64,000 bases of DNA from Archegozetes longisetosus. Lineage: Eukaryota > Arthropoda > Arachnida > Sarcoptiformes > Trhypochthoniidae. The notes below the pieces were generated by a model. That model saw nothing but the letters and a program-made list of their open reading frames with translations, had not been told where the DNA came from and made no database searches. Positions 24,754 to 36,325 of the stretch are shown in pieces. Numbering within the stretch: the stretch's first letter is position 1; every line of letters starts with the position of its first letter. The stretch spans positions 9,684,001-9,748,000 of the forward strand of contig JAEMBT020000005.1 in NCBI GenBank assembly GCA_018873245.2, given 5' to 3'. The translations under genes were made by a program, and so were the position numbers.

Positions 24754-24990
24754 TTATTGGCAGTGACCGATAGACCATTTTGGTTGTTTGAAACAAAAAC
24801 CAGAGCAACAATTGCCTCGTGAACCATCTGGTTGACAGTCATCTCCATTGGCCAAACACTGAAAAATGTAAAGAGTTTAAGAATAACTGTTTGAATAAAG
24901 TTGAAAACTTACTTGTGCAGCGATACCAGTAATTGATGCAATTAAAAGTAAAGCCATCAAAGTGACGACGACCAAAGTTTTAGTTTCCAT
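24754..24990 (-). CDS. Secreted knottin peptide, copy A (intact)
   Basis: Exons on the minus strand are 24990-24913 and 24858-24754, with a 54-base GT-AG intron. Exon 1 is exactly the 26-residue signal peptide part starting METKTLVVV; exon 2 is exactly a 34-residue mature peptide beginning at its first Cys. Cysteine spacing is C-x6-C-x8-CC-x3-C-x10-C, a classical inhibitor cystine knot. Short size and splicing hide it among longer frames. A TATA box (25081-25088) stands about 95 bases upstream. One of five copies, all in palindromic units; A, C and D have an open frame. Role unknown: knottins of arthropods include defence peptides, salivary or venom components and channel modulators. Confidence 0.8.
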
Positions 24991-25029
24991 TATGATGAAT
25001 AAAACTTATACAATGTTCTGATAAACTCA

Positions 25030-25440
25030 ACGAAGTTTGCTGTTTAAGTGTTCAACTGACAAAATGTTCATTTTGCACCTTATTTATACACTTGAGCACA
25101 ATGTCTTACTTCTCACATTTGCAAACGCTTCAACATTGAGTTACAGTGTTTTCGGTTCAATTTGGATCTATTGCATTGGTATTTGTAATGTAAACCCAAA
25201 CCTTTTCCAACTGGTATCTCCCGGTTTTCAGCAGATGTACAAAACCGGGAGATACCGGTTCGACAGGGTTTGGGCTTACATAACAAAAAGCAATGCATTA
25301 GATCCAAATTGAACCGAAAAACACTGTAACTCAATGTTGAAGCGTTTGCAAATGTGAGAAGTAAGACATTGAGCTCAAGTGTATAAATAAGGTGCAAAAT
25401 GAACATTTTGTCAGTTGAACACTTAAACAGCAAACTTCGT
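25030..25440. promoter_or_regulatory. Mirror-image promoter block of copy A
   Basis: About 205 bases of promoter are repeated in inverted orientation around 25235. Each half has TATAAATA (25081-25088 on the minus strand, 25382-25389 on the plus). The centre is a hairpin with an 18-base stem, TATCTCCCGGTTTT and its complement, around a 12-base loop. The plus-facing half has no gene behind it. The block is the reverse complement of the one at 27230-27640. Confidence 0.6.
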
Positions 25441-26953
25441 TTAAAAATATCTTAAAACAATTATGATCTAGTTTAGTTTTAATATTTGCACTATTATAAT
25501 TATATTCTAGTAATATATCGTTGAATGAGCTACTTTCAACCTTGCGTCACTTTTCTGAAAGTCTTACTATAAATTAAGATTTAACTGTACCATATACTAG
25601 TAAATACAGAGTGTTTTGAGTGATTGGCTCTATTACTGACGTTTCAGGGGTATAACTCATACTTAAGGAGTAGTGGGTTTGCCTATCGTATATCCTTACG
25701 CTGTAACGATAATACCTGAAAATGTACTACACATTACAAATAGCAATGCAATAGGTCCAAATTGAACTGAAAACACTGTAAAGTTTTGGATTACAAATAT
25801 CTTTGCGAAATACACAAATAGCTTTAAGAAGAGCTACCGGTTCGACAGGGTTTGGGTTTACATTACAAATACCAATGCAATAGATCCAAATTGAACTGAA
25901 AAACACTGTAACTCAATGTTGAAGCGTTTGCAAATGTGAGAAGTAAGACATTGTGCTCAAGTGTATAAAAGAGTGTCATATAAACTGTGATTAAAAATTT
26001 ATTATTTTAATTAGATACTTTGCCTGTATCATGATTTCCTAAACAGTTAATAAAAGTATGTTTTTCTTATATTAATGGTGACATTTTGCGAATTTATTTC
26101 TAGTATACAAACATCCTGCATCGTGATTAAAACCAATTTTAATGATGCTGAATATCTCACCATTAGATTTAAGACACATCGGATAGTAAATTTTAGTACT
26201 ATTTCATGATTATGATAATACACCTCTTATGTTATTAAAAGGGGAGGTAGTGGTCGTAAGCGCCTTATCATTCCAGGCGAAACAATTTTTGATGTTAAAC
26301 ATTTATGGAGAATAACAAAAGATATTATCAGGAAAGAAACAAAAAAAATTCCAACTTTGAATCGCGAAAATAAACCAAATATGAGATAATTTATAATTAG
26401 ATTTATAGGAATTATTGAACAAAAGTATGAAACACACTGAAGAGAGTATAGCTGCAGACGGAGACCGAATTAAATTGTCATTTCTTTTTAGTTGTAATAA
26501 TCAGAATTAAATGCATTCTTGTAATAAATTTGAGTCGAAATATTGTAATTTTCATTAAAAACTTAACACCTATTTTTTCCGAATTTTTTGTCACGAGGTA
26601 TTTTAAAAGTCACACTTTTATTAACTGTTTAGGAAATCATGATACAGGCAAAATATGTGATTAAAATGATCAATTTTGAATCACAGTTTATATGACACTC
26701 TTTAATCTTGTATTGGATATAAAAGACAATCTAGAGGTAACTCAATGAAAAAATAAGAAATTTTAGAACGTAAGAATACAATTGTGTGTTGTTTAGTTGT
26801 GGCTTATAATCAATATAAGTGTATTAAATGACAGTTTTCTTCATAAACTTAGAATTTTGAGGAAGAGTTGAGTGAATAACTTGGAATATTCGTCTTCTCA
26901 TGAAATCAATACTCATATTAAGTGTGAAAACTTGGTGTTGAAAAGAAATGTTG

Positions 26954-27189
26954 TTATTGGCAGTGACCGATAGACCATTTTGGTTGTTTGAAACAAAACC
27001 AGAGCAACAATTGCCTCGTGAACCATCTGGTTGACAGTCATCTCCATTGGCCAAACACTGAAAAATGTAAAGAGTTTAAGAATAACTGTTTGAATAAAGT
27101 TGAAAACTTACTTGTGCAGCGATACCAGTAATTGATGCAATTAAAAGTAAAGCCATCAAAGTGACGACGACCAAAGTTTTAGTTTCCAT
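26954..27189 (-). pseudogene. Knottin copy B, one-base deletion in exon 2
   Basis: Exons on the minus strand are 27189-27112 and 27057-26954. The sequence equals copy A except that the T run after the vicinal Cys pair has four T instead of five (near 26995-27000). The frame shifts after the fourth Cys, so the last two Cys codons are lost and the frame runs on for about 35 codons of unrelated sequence. It cannot form the three-disulfide knot. It could also be a sequencing error in a homopolymer, but copy E carries the same change. Confidence 0.75.
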
Positions 27190-27235
27190 TATGATGAATA
27201 AAACTTATACAATGTTCTGAGAAACTTAACGAAGT

Positions 27236-27645
27236 TTGCTGTTTAAGTGTTCAACTGACAAAATGTTCATTTTGCACCTTATTTATACACTTGAGCTCAA
27301 TGTCTTACTTCTCACATTTGCAAACGCTTCAACATTGAGTTACAGTGTTTTTCGGTTCAATTTGGATCTAATGCATTGCTTTTTGTTATGTAAGCCCAAA
27401 CCCTGTCGAACCGGTATCTCCCGGTTTTGTACATCTGCTGAAAACCGGGAGATACCAGTTGGAAAAGGTTTGGGTTTACATTACAAATACCAATGCAATA
27501 GATCCAAATTGAACCGAAAAACACTGTAACTCAATGTTGAAGCGTTTGCAAATGTGAGAAGTAAGACATTGTGCTCAAGTGTATAAATAAGGTGCAAAAT
27601 GAACATTTTGTCAGTTGAACACTTAAACAGCAAACTTCGTTGAGT
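27236..27645. promoter_or_regulatory. Palindromic bidirectional promoter between copies B and C
   Basis: Inverted repeat of about 205 bases per side centred near 27434. TATA boxes at 27280-27287 (minus) and 27582-27589 (plus) are exact mirror images and lie about 95 bases from each ATG. The centre is a GC-rich hairpin (27400-27460) with an 18-base stem and 12-base loop. The two start codons are 491 bases apart. Confidence 0.65.
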
Positions 27646-27679
27646 TTCTCAGAACATTGTATAAGTTTTATTCATCATA

Positions 27680-27916
27680 ATGGAAACTAAAACTTTGGTC
27701 GTCGTCACTTTGATGGCTTTACTTTTAATTGCATCAATTACTGGTATCGCTGCACAAGTAAGTTTTCAACTTTATTCAAACAGTTATTCTTAAACTCTTT
27801 ACATTTTTCAGTGTTTGGCCAATGGAGATGACTGTCAACCAGATGGTTCACGAGGCAATTGTTGCTCTGGTTTTTGTTTCAAACAACCAAAATGGTCTAT
27901 CGGTCACTGCCAATAA
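27680..27916 (+). CDS. Secreted knottin peptide, copy C (intact)
   Basis: Exons are 27680-27757 and 27812-27916; the intron is 54 bases. The product is 60 residues and equals copy A: 26 residues of signal region, then 34 residues with six cysteines in knottin spacing. It is transcribed away from broken copy B through a shared palindromic promoter. The exon boundary coincides with the likely start of the mature peptide, as in many knottin genes. Confidence 0.8.
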
Positions 27917-29430
27917 CAACATTTCTTTTCAACACCAAGTTTTCACACTTAATATGAGTATTGGATTTCATGAGAAGACGAATATTCCAAGTTATTCACT
28001 CAACTCTTCCTCAAAATTCTAAGTTTATGAAGAAAACTGTCATTTAATACACTTATATTGATTATAAGCCACAACTAAACAACACACAATCGTATTCTTA
28101 CGTTCTAAAATTTCTTATTTTTTCATTGAGTTACCTCTAGATTGTCTTTTATATCCAATACAAGATTAAAGAGTGTCATATAAACTATGATTCAAAATTG
28201 ATCATTTTAATCACATATTTTGCCTGTATCATGATTTCCTAAACAGTTAATAAAAGTGTGACTTTTAAAATACCTCGTGACAAAAAATTCGGAAAAAATA
28301 GGTGTTAAGTTTTTAATGAAAATTACAATATTTCGACTCAAATTTATTACAAGAATGCATTTAATTCTGATTATTACAACTAAAAAGAAATGACAATTTA
28401 ATTCGGTCTCCGTCTGCAGCTATACTCTCTTCAGTGTGTTTCATACTTTTGTTCAATAATTCCTATAAATCTAATTATAAATTATCTCATATTTGGTTTA
28501 TTTTCGCGATTCAAAGTTGGAATTTTTTTTGTTTCTTTCCCAATAATATCTTTGATTATTCTCCTTAAATGTTGAACCGGGTTTAGGTCGGAAAAATTCT
28601 CAGAATATATCATGGGTTTTCGGATTTTTTCATCATAGGGATTACAATTTTATGATTCCACAATAGTTTCGATAGTATTAGTCTCTGAAGTTAAATGATA
28701 AAAGGCTTATTTACTAAATCATGAATTCAAAATTGAAGAGTTACAATGTTCGAAAATGATTTGATTGAACAAATGTGTAACATCAAAAATTGTTTCGCCT
28801 GGAATGATAAGGCGCTTACGACCACTACCTCCCCTTTTGATAACATAATAGGTGTATTATGATCATCATGAAATAGTACTAAAATTTACTATCCGATGTG
28901 TCTTAAATCTATTGGTGAGATATTCAGCATCATCAAAATTGGTTTTAATCACGATGCAGGATGCTTGTACCTCCCCTTTGTTCACTTTTGTGATGAACTT
29001 TCAATTAGAGTATTATGATGACTGTTAGGCCGACCACTGACCACTGCGACATGAGTGTTCAAATGAAGGATATTCAAAGACTGATTGAACTAAACAAAAA
29101 CTGAATCTTAATCTGTTTTCGTTGCCGAGGTATTTATTTTCGAGAATGCGAAATTTTACCATTACAAGTAAAGAAATTTTGGTTTTATAAATTTTTGAAA
29201 CATACTTGCAGTCATCAGATTTTCTTGAGACATGGATATAATGAGTGTCGCACTTTGTAGTATATTTTAAACATACAAATTTAATTTTTGGATTAAGAGT
29301 AATTTAATTCTGAATTGGGTTATGCATCTCCAATTCAAATCAATGTTTTGAGTCACCTCTAGAAAAGATCTAGAGTTCAGTTAACCACTTATGGCAATTT
29401 GAACCTTAACATTTGTTTTATTTTTTGATA

Positions 29431-29576
29431 CTCTCTGTCTCTCTGTCTCTCTGTCTCTCTGTCTCTCTGTCTCTCTGTCTCTCTGTCTCTCTGTCTCTCT
29501 GTCTCTCTGTCTCTCTGTCTCTCTGTCTCTCTGTCTCTCTCACTCACTCACTCCCTTTCTTTCTTTCTTTCTCTCT
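29431..29576. repeat. Microsatellite (CTCTCTGT)n with TTTC tail
   Basis: An 8-base unit is repeated without interruption about 13 times to 29538, followed by CACT and CTTT runs. Apparent reading frames through it are meaningless. Confidence 0.95.
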
Positions 29577-30800
29577 AAAAAGGCATATAATTAATTCAAA
29601 CCATTGAGAACATTGAAAGTACTTAATTTTATGAAATACTGTAAAACCTGAGATCCTTTAATAGGAGTTGCGACAAATCAAGACTACAACTTAAAGTAAT
29701 AACACAGTTTATTGTTAACATAGTTCATAATACAACAGATTTATCAATTTTCATAGGACTTTCATGAGATACGAATAGAGCACTAAATTAAGGAAATACG
29801 TAATGTTTTACTGATACGTCTGTTTGTTCGCTGAGCGTGTGTTTTAGCAATTATAAACATTAATGTCTCATTATCATAAAGATTTAGTTGAATCATTGGT
29901 TAATAATTGCTAGAGACTAGTTCTCGCAGTTGATATACGACGACTGCTAATTATTATAAATATTGTTAAAGAAATCAAAGAAACACAAAATAGTAGAATA
30001 AATTAACGAGGTTCTTGATTTTGAATCATTTTGCAAATTAACAATAAATATGTTAAGAAGGTAAACAATACAAGATATAAGTTGTTTTTAGTTAATTAAA
30101 TATTTAAAATTGTTATTGCATTAAGCTTATAATGCAGGCTTTATAGGATGTAAAGCATTTAACAGTATCTGTTGCCTTCTAGAAATTGAACTAAAGTGCA
30201 AATTGGCAAATAGGACAAAACTCATTGGCTAACATAATGACCTATTCCATAAAATAAGTTCTTGCTTATTTAAAATTTAGAAAGACATCCATATTAGGAA
30301 GAATTTGATCAAGTTCTTACTAAATACTAATAAAGTCATAAGAGTTAATTGCGAGCAAATTGATTCATCGAATAAGATTGTATGTATGTTATTGTATGTA
30401 TGTTATTGTTTGTTGATATATTTTAGTCTCCTCATGAGTAGACTAAAAATTGACTGTCTAATTTTCTAGTAATTACTTTTATAAGAGTAGATTCTTCTTA
30501 CTAGCACCAACTAGTTAAGTGAAATTTTAGGAATAGAATTTTCTCAAGTATTTCCTTTTTAATTTCATGTAGAAGAACTTACTCATTATGTGGCTCAATA
30601 TTTCATTTTATTCAGCTACTAAAGCTTTAATAGACATTAGAAGTAAACTTTGTTAAGAGAAAGAAAAACCAACTAAGAATTTTCAGAAGTTATTAACATA
30701 TTTGCCAAATGCTAATAATTGTGTTTAATATAAGGGAATAAGCCAGATCACGTTTGTTGCAAATTCATAATCAAAAGATATTTTATGTAAAGAAAAATCA
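29577..30800. other. Intergenic, nothing recognised
   Basis: AT-rich sequence without supported genes. Confidence 0.35.
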
Positions 30801-31229
30801 TTACTTAATTAAAACAAAATTGATTTGAAGATTGCAATTGATATTCAATATCAACATTGAAGTTATTTCATGAAGTTCTTTTAATCTCGATTCAACTATT
30901 AAATTCATTAAATATTTATAACAAACTCTCATGATTTTCATAATCTGAATTGAATAATTTTTTTCTGATCTACTTTTAATACAATCTTTATCTCTTTCTA
31001 TCTCAGGATAAATTTCCATTAATCGTTACAAATCTATCAAACGAGGTATAAACCCCAAAGTTACTCTCGGATTTGTCTGTCTCTGACTTATTTCAAATCG
31101 TGTCAATGTTTTGTATTGCAAATAATTATGAACTATATTTGATAGCTGATAGAACATTATTGTTGAGTAGGTCAAAATAACAAACCATTTGAATTTGTTT
31201 TTCAATTTCAAAACTTGGACACAATACAT
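30801..31229 (-). pseudogene. DEG/ENaC channel fragment, N-terminal half
   Basis: The minus strand codes for a basic start, the first membrane helix (WFVILTYSTIMFYQLSNIV), then YLQYKTLTRFE and PRVTLGF, the blocks that follow TM1 in DEG/ENaC channels. An in-frame TAA at 31028-31026 interrupts it after PRLIDL, and the same frame then continues open to 30801 with a charged extracellular-like segment. The cysteine-rich domain and TM2 are not found downstream. It lies directly behind the next DEG/ENaC gene in the same direction, so it is probably a tandem duplicate in decay. Confidence 0.6.
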
Positions 31230-31253
31230 TAGTGAAGAGCGTATTCTGATCGC

Positions 31254-33190
31254 TCAATCGAAACAATGAAAATATTCTCCAAGAAAATGAGTCACTCTTC
31301 CATGAAGAGATAGAGCCAAATGGAATAGACTTACTCTAAACCACACCGAGAAAAGTCCAGCAATTGAACAAAAATATTCTATTAACCCTTCGAAGGAATT
31401 GTGTTTAGAATCACTTAAGGGGAAAGATGGAGTCAAAAATTCGCGGGAACTTTCCTGGACGAATCGGGGCTTATTACGCGTAGAACTCAAGGACTAGACA
31501 AAAAATACCCCACTATTCCATTCACATATCGTATTGTATCCAAGTCATAACATTTGACATCACAGTTAACCCCTTTCTTATTGGATTCATCCAAATTGCA
31601 TTGAAATATATTACGAAAAAAAGTTACGTGAATAGAAAGGTGGGGTACGACACCAGACTTTGCTTTACTTATTTATTTTTAGAATTTTAATTATAAGTAA
31701 TATTAAAATGACAATTATGTAGTTTTGTTAAGAAATAGTTTGTGATAGAATACAGAATTTTTTAGATTTTTTGCATTTATGGTTTGTTTTTAACAAAATT
31801 TCAAAATATTGTTAGGACAAATAAGACCCCACAGTTCCTTCGAAGGGTTAAATCCACTTTTGGTAAATGAGTGATTGACATCTCATTTCTGTTTTTCTTC
31901 TGAATTCTGAGCGATCTTTGATACTGAATAGATGGGTCTTTAAAAGTACTTTTTCCAGTGATATGACTTTCATAATATTCATTGTAACAACCTTTAGTGC
32001 AAATACTATCCAGAAATGGTTGACTGAATTGATGATCGAAATGGCATTTATCTGATTGGGAACAAACTTTAACGTCAGTTATGTTCTCAGGATTGTAATA
32101 AAGCCATTTTTTATTGCAACCACATTTCTCGAACTCTTTTCTTTGAAAGTATTTTACAATACAGTCTTCTCTTGATATGTAAGAATATGAATCCATTCGA
32201 TAGTTATAACAGTTTGTTTGATATGGGAATGATAGTAAATATTCTCTAGTCATTAAATAGTTAATTAAACTGAAGCCACTTTTACCGCTTCTCAATATAT
32301 TTGTATACATATGAGGAGGTGTTGTATTTTGATGTATCAAAACAAAAATATTCACATCTTTGTACAAATTGATCGTTGTAACACGACCTCCTTTTAGAGG
32401 AAATTTCATTTTGTTTGAGTAACCGAATATAGTCACACATTTATGGCCAAAAGGAGAGTAACTTTCGAAAATAACAGACACAGCGTCACAATCAGCTTCT
32501 GTTATTGACAAATCTACAAAAGTTTTCAAAAACACTTTTTGATGAGTGAAAATCATTTCAAACTCAGTCCTCAATCTTTTAAAAAATAATGTTTTATTTG
32601 TTTTAAATTAATGTTTGAGTTAGTGGTTCAAACTCATTTAAAAGCCATTTGGATTCAAATTAGATTAGATTAAAATAACTATTTTCAAATATTCATTTCC
32701 TGTTTTAATTTTTTGTATTTCATTGCTTTGATTTTTAAATATTAATAAAAAAGCTTATTACAAGTCTATATTCTTAATCATTGTCTAAAACTCTTTGAGC
32801 AAGACTTTTCTTACCATCAACTGAAAGGATTGAGCAAACCATTTTTCCAAAATAGTCACTAATCGTTGATTTTTCAGTTCTTTCTGAACTAAATCTTGAA
32901 ATTTCATATTTAGTTTTAATACATAAACTTACAGCTGGATAATGCTCAGAACTCTTTTCTTCCGATTTCAAATCAGTCACAGTTTGATATTTCAAGTAGT
33001 CGATTGATAGTGAAACGCTTTGATATATGAAAACAATTGAAATGAATATTTTGAAGATTTTAAAAAGCGATATTGAACAATACTCTTCAATATTTTTCCT
33101 CAAAATAAGTCGAAATTGGTTAAAACGAGTCAAAATTGGTGAACAAACAGCAATAATATAAGACATAATTATTTTCGACTTGAGTGACAT
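31254..33190 (-). pseudogene. DEG/ENaC sodium channel, split by a MITE before TM2
   Basis: These channels are trimeric, amiloride-type cation channels of sensory or epithelial membranes. Exon 1 (33190 to about 32783) holds the cytosolic N-terminus, TM1 (IFKIFISIVFIYQSVSL) and YPAVSLC. After an intron with an uncertain donor, exon 2 (from about 32564) carries the ectodomain, with the Cys-rich block CGCNKKW...VCSQSDKC...ICTKGCYNEYY. At 31852 it is broken by a 462-base piggyBac-type element. On the far side (31381-31254) the frame resumes with IEYFCSIAGLFSVWFRVSLF, the TM2 segment, and ends at a TGA. Leaving out the element and one TTAA makes the frame continuous. The usual G/S-x-S filter reads R-V-S. 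Without the insertion the protein would be about 410 residues, short for the family. Confidence 0.8.
31386..31847. mobile_element. piggyBac-type MITE inside the DEG/ENaC exon
   Basis: Ends CCCTTCGAAGGAAYTGTG are inverted repeats of 18 bases with one mismatch, and TTAA flanks each side exactly (31382-31385 and 31848-31851). The TTAA target and CCC...GGG ends are the piggyBac signature. At 462 bases with no transposase it is non-autonomous. Confidence 0.88.
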
Positions 33191-34767
33191 TAGTAGAATA
33201 TGACAGAATATCTCAAAGTGTTGAGCAAATCGTTTCGTAGTATTAAGAAAAATTGCTCATTCTTAAAAAGTGAATCAAACTAACATGAAACGTTCTTGTG
33301 AGTACAATTTTAGTTGCAGTTTTACTTCTGTGTGCTGCATACACACATAAAGTATTATCGAAATAAAATATTAAGCTCAATGCAGTTATATTTTAATAAT
33401 CGTTATAATATAGATATATTATTTACCACAATATAGATTTCATATCACATATACCTGTATATAATTTATATTCAATAATGAACGTTGAAATACGCACAAA
33501 GGTAGCTTGAAATATGATCGCTTTATTTGTCGTTTTTAATGAAAAATATCGATCAGTCACTGATTTATTTATTTTCTATACTAATTAGAACTTGTATATT
33601 GCGAAATTCAAAGTTATTAAACACGCAAATATTTGTTTAAATACAACCGAAAAGAACTAATTGTTTTCGAGATATCTTTGTTAAGTACTTGGAGTACATG
33701 CCATTAAAATTGACATAATTTCAAATCATTAAATCAGTAAAATTATTCTTGTTATTAAGTGCTTATCGATCAATATTTGATATCCATGGAACAAAAGAGA
33801 ATATTATTTTTGAAGAGGAGTCTTACTTTTAAGACTAAAACACTGAAAATTATACATTCAACAATTTTGATTTAACTAACCTAACCTAACCTAACTTAAT
33901 TATTGAGCTCATAACTAATGGCAAAATAATATAGAGATAAGTTTTTCATAACTCTTATCGTCAAATGTTTTAATAGTATTAAAACAAAAAATCATAACAT
34001 GTTAATAATTTGTATGTTATTCAAATGATCATTAGTGCTAAATATGAATCATATGAATCTGAAGTTAAAAGTAGTCTTCTATGTTATTTTATACTCATAA
34101 GCTTAAACATAAGACTCTTCAAAAACGAAAGATGAATTGCTTCTAACTCGAGCTGATGCTATTAAAAAAGCTTTTAATAATACTATTTCAAATAAATTAA
34201 GTTTTTGTTATGATGATTAGCTGTTTGACTATATAATAAGAATCCAAAAACTTGCTCTAACTGATGAAATATTTTATGAATTTTCATTTAAAACTAACAT
34301 AATAAGATTTCTATAACATATCTGCTGAAAGCTAGGATAGATTGTTGTTTCGTGGATGTTTTCTGTTCTTTAAAAGACAAACTTGCTTAATATATATAAG
34401 AATAAGAACTTTTGATATTTCAAAAATGGAATCTTAGTTCGGAAAGAGGTAGCTCTGTAGCATTTTTATCTCATTTTGAACTTTTTATTTTTTAAGTAAT
34501 TTTTTGAGAGTTACCCTATTCCTGATTTGTGATGTAACAAAAGTGCAGATTTTGAAAATCAAACACCACATATGATTTTAAGCTTTGTTGATGTATAGTA
34601 TTGTTCATAATATTTATTAAACCATATCTATTACAATGATGTTTGTATTGTCAAAAAATAAAAATAAACATACAAATAAACAAACAAACAAACACACACA
34701 CACACACACACAAATTTAGTTATAACCTTTAGTTTAACAAATAGATATAAAAGAAATAAAAACTAGA
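33191..34767. other. Intergenic
   Basis: No gene seen. Contains a short telomere-like (CCTAA)3 run at 33877-33896 and a (CAAA)n/(CA)n microsatellite at 34670-34712. Confidence 0.4.
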
Positions 34768-34858
34768 TACTTTGACCACCTAATGGTCAAAGTAACAGAA
34801 CTATTATACATAAACAAATAGAAACTTTTGGTACTTTGACCATTGAATAGTCAAAGTA
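34768..34858. repeat. Twin hairpins with TACTTTGACCA stems
   Basis: Two inverted repeats, 34768-34794 (perfect 11-bp stem) and 34832-34858 (one mismatch), share the same stem sequence and sit 64 bases apart in the same orientation. Confidence 0.55.
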
Positions 34859-36323
34859 AACCAGTAAGAACTAAACCAGCAAATTTTTATACGCATGTAT
34901 ATCTTGTAAATAAACATCCACAGACTGGATTTTAATCGAGTCTTAGACTCAACACTTAATTCCCAGTGTGTGGGGATTGAAAGCGATCCCATAGAATTGT
35001 ATCACGTTCAGAATAAACGTGACAGTATGTGTTTGTTTGACATCTTAAAATCTCAATCTGTGGTGGTCGTAGGCACCAAATATTGGTATCATTAGACTCA
35101 TCATGACTTGTGGGCTCGAGATAGGGTATTATGGTTGTCGAAAGTGGCCACTGGCTACATCAGTAATTAAAAAACTGTATTGTTGACCGAAACGTTTAAT
35201 TTCTAATAGTTATATTTATGAAGATTCTACTGTAGATTGTATTGTTATCTGATCTAATATTGATAAATTTTCGGAAATAGTAAAATTTCACATTTTATTA
35301 GTTTAAATTAGTTTTGGTATTGTTTATATTTAGGTAATGTTATTATTAAGTTATTAAAGATTGATAGGTTAACCATAGATATTTCGCCCATTTTTATTTT
35401 ACTTTTTTTAACAATTTAAATCTGAATGATGAGTTAATTCATAGTGAACCTGTGTTTTGATTATTTGATAATTTAATTGAAAAATTTTGAGCAAGAAATC
35501 TTCATTTCATTAAGAACTTTGAAAAATTACTTTTTTAGAACTTTTCAGATTTTGTTATTGGTTTTAAGTTAACCAAATAATATGTTAACTAAAGATATGA
35601 AAAAGTTTGTATTGCGTTCATTCAATTGCATACAAATTTAACTAATCTTGTTTCTGAGTTGACAAATGAATAAAATTATGCTTAAGTCTTAAAATTTTGC
35701 TAAAATTATTGATCAATATGCACAACAAACTTAATAATTAGGAAAGTGTAAGATTATTATTAAGACTTCAACTGAGAATATTTGAGAGTTTCAAAACAAT
35801 AAAATATTTCTACAAATTTTAATGCGTTTAAATTTAATCGCAAAACTAAAAATCAAAATAAATTTTAAGTAATTTTTGACATTGACTATAATGCTTGACA
35901 GAGATTTCAACTCAGCTAAACCTATAAACTACTTTTAATCATGGATTTTCACTAAAATTAGAGTAAAAAATGTATGTGTATTTTTGAAACAATTTTCATA
36001 TCAATCAAATACTATGATAGTTAATGCTAAAGGTTTTAAATAATTTTATTTACTCATTCTGATACTTGAAATTCATTGAAATTTTGTACCCTATATTTGG
36101 CCCGTCATTTGGCGGGCCTATTCCTAGTCAATCTATAATTGTGTAAAGCAATGAGAAATGTATTGTTATGCGAACATTTCTATTTATTCATAAAAATAAG
36201 GCAAAGAACTTTATGAGTCCTGAATAGGCAGTTGGACAAAGAATGTGAAGTGTTTCAAAGCTAAGCAGAAACATAATGAGTTTTTAATTGATGCACTTAA
36301 TCTTGATACCATAAGAAAATTAA
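34859..36323. other. Intergenic, nothing recognised
   Basis: A more mixed-composition patch at 34900-35160 contains small hairpins (for example TCACGTT...AACGTGA near 35001-35020) but no coding frame that can be defended. Confidence 0.35.
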
Positions 36324-36325
36324 TA

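Larger units (their letters stand above)
24360..26110. repeat. Knottin palindromic unit 1 (lopsided)
   Basis: The outer ends, TACTAGAAATAAATTCGC on the left (24366-) and its reverse complement on the right (to about 26105), are inverted repeats, as are 24366-24510 and 25975-26105. The left arm holds knottin copy A. The right arm lacks the gene: at 25975 the promoter side jumps directly to sequence that follows the gene in other copies. Between are the mirror promoter block (25030-25440) and a segment (25441-25980) that matches the centre of the 48-kb palindrome in reverse orientation. Confidence 0.7.
26110..29118. repeat. Knottin palindromic unit 2, copies B and C
   Basis: Inverted repeat centred near 27434. 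Copy B (minus) is in the left arm and copy C (plus) in the right. The arms mirror each other from the promoter through the 3' flanks; the left arm lacks about 220 bases that the right arm has at about 28570-28785. The arms match the inner part (about 46110-49850) of the 8-kb palindrome, and homology on the right ends near 29118. Confidence 0.75.

Noticed and set aside
24648-24848. 66-codon frame [12 protein letters not shown]... and copies at 27822 and 47058
   Set aside because: Out-of-frame reading of knottin exon 2 that runs past the real stop; the spliced six-cysteine frame explains the sequence better.
25037-25433. Overlapping frames starting MLFKCSTDKMF on both strands (also at 27236)
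   Set aside because: They are readings of the mirror-image promoter and include its TATA box; symmetry alone creates them.
29413-29607. Leu/Ser-rich 64-codon frame
   Set aside because: Translation of the CTCTCTGT microsatellite.
33877-33896. (CCTAA)n telomere-like run, also at 4951-4968
   Set aside because: Only two to three units, too short to indicate a telomere or a fusion point.
34804-34992. 62-codon minus-strand frame
   Set aside because: Starts in AT-rich sequence, overlaps one twin hairpin and resembles no family.
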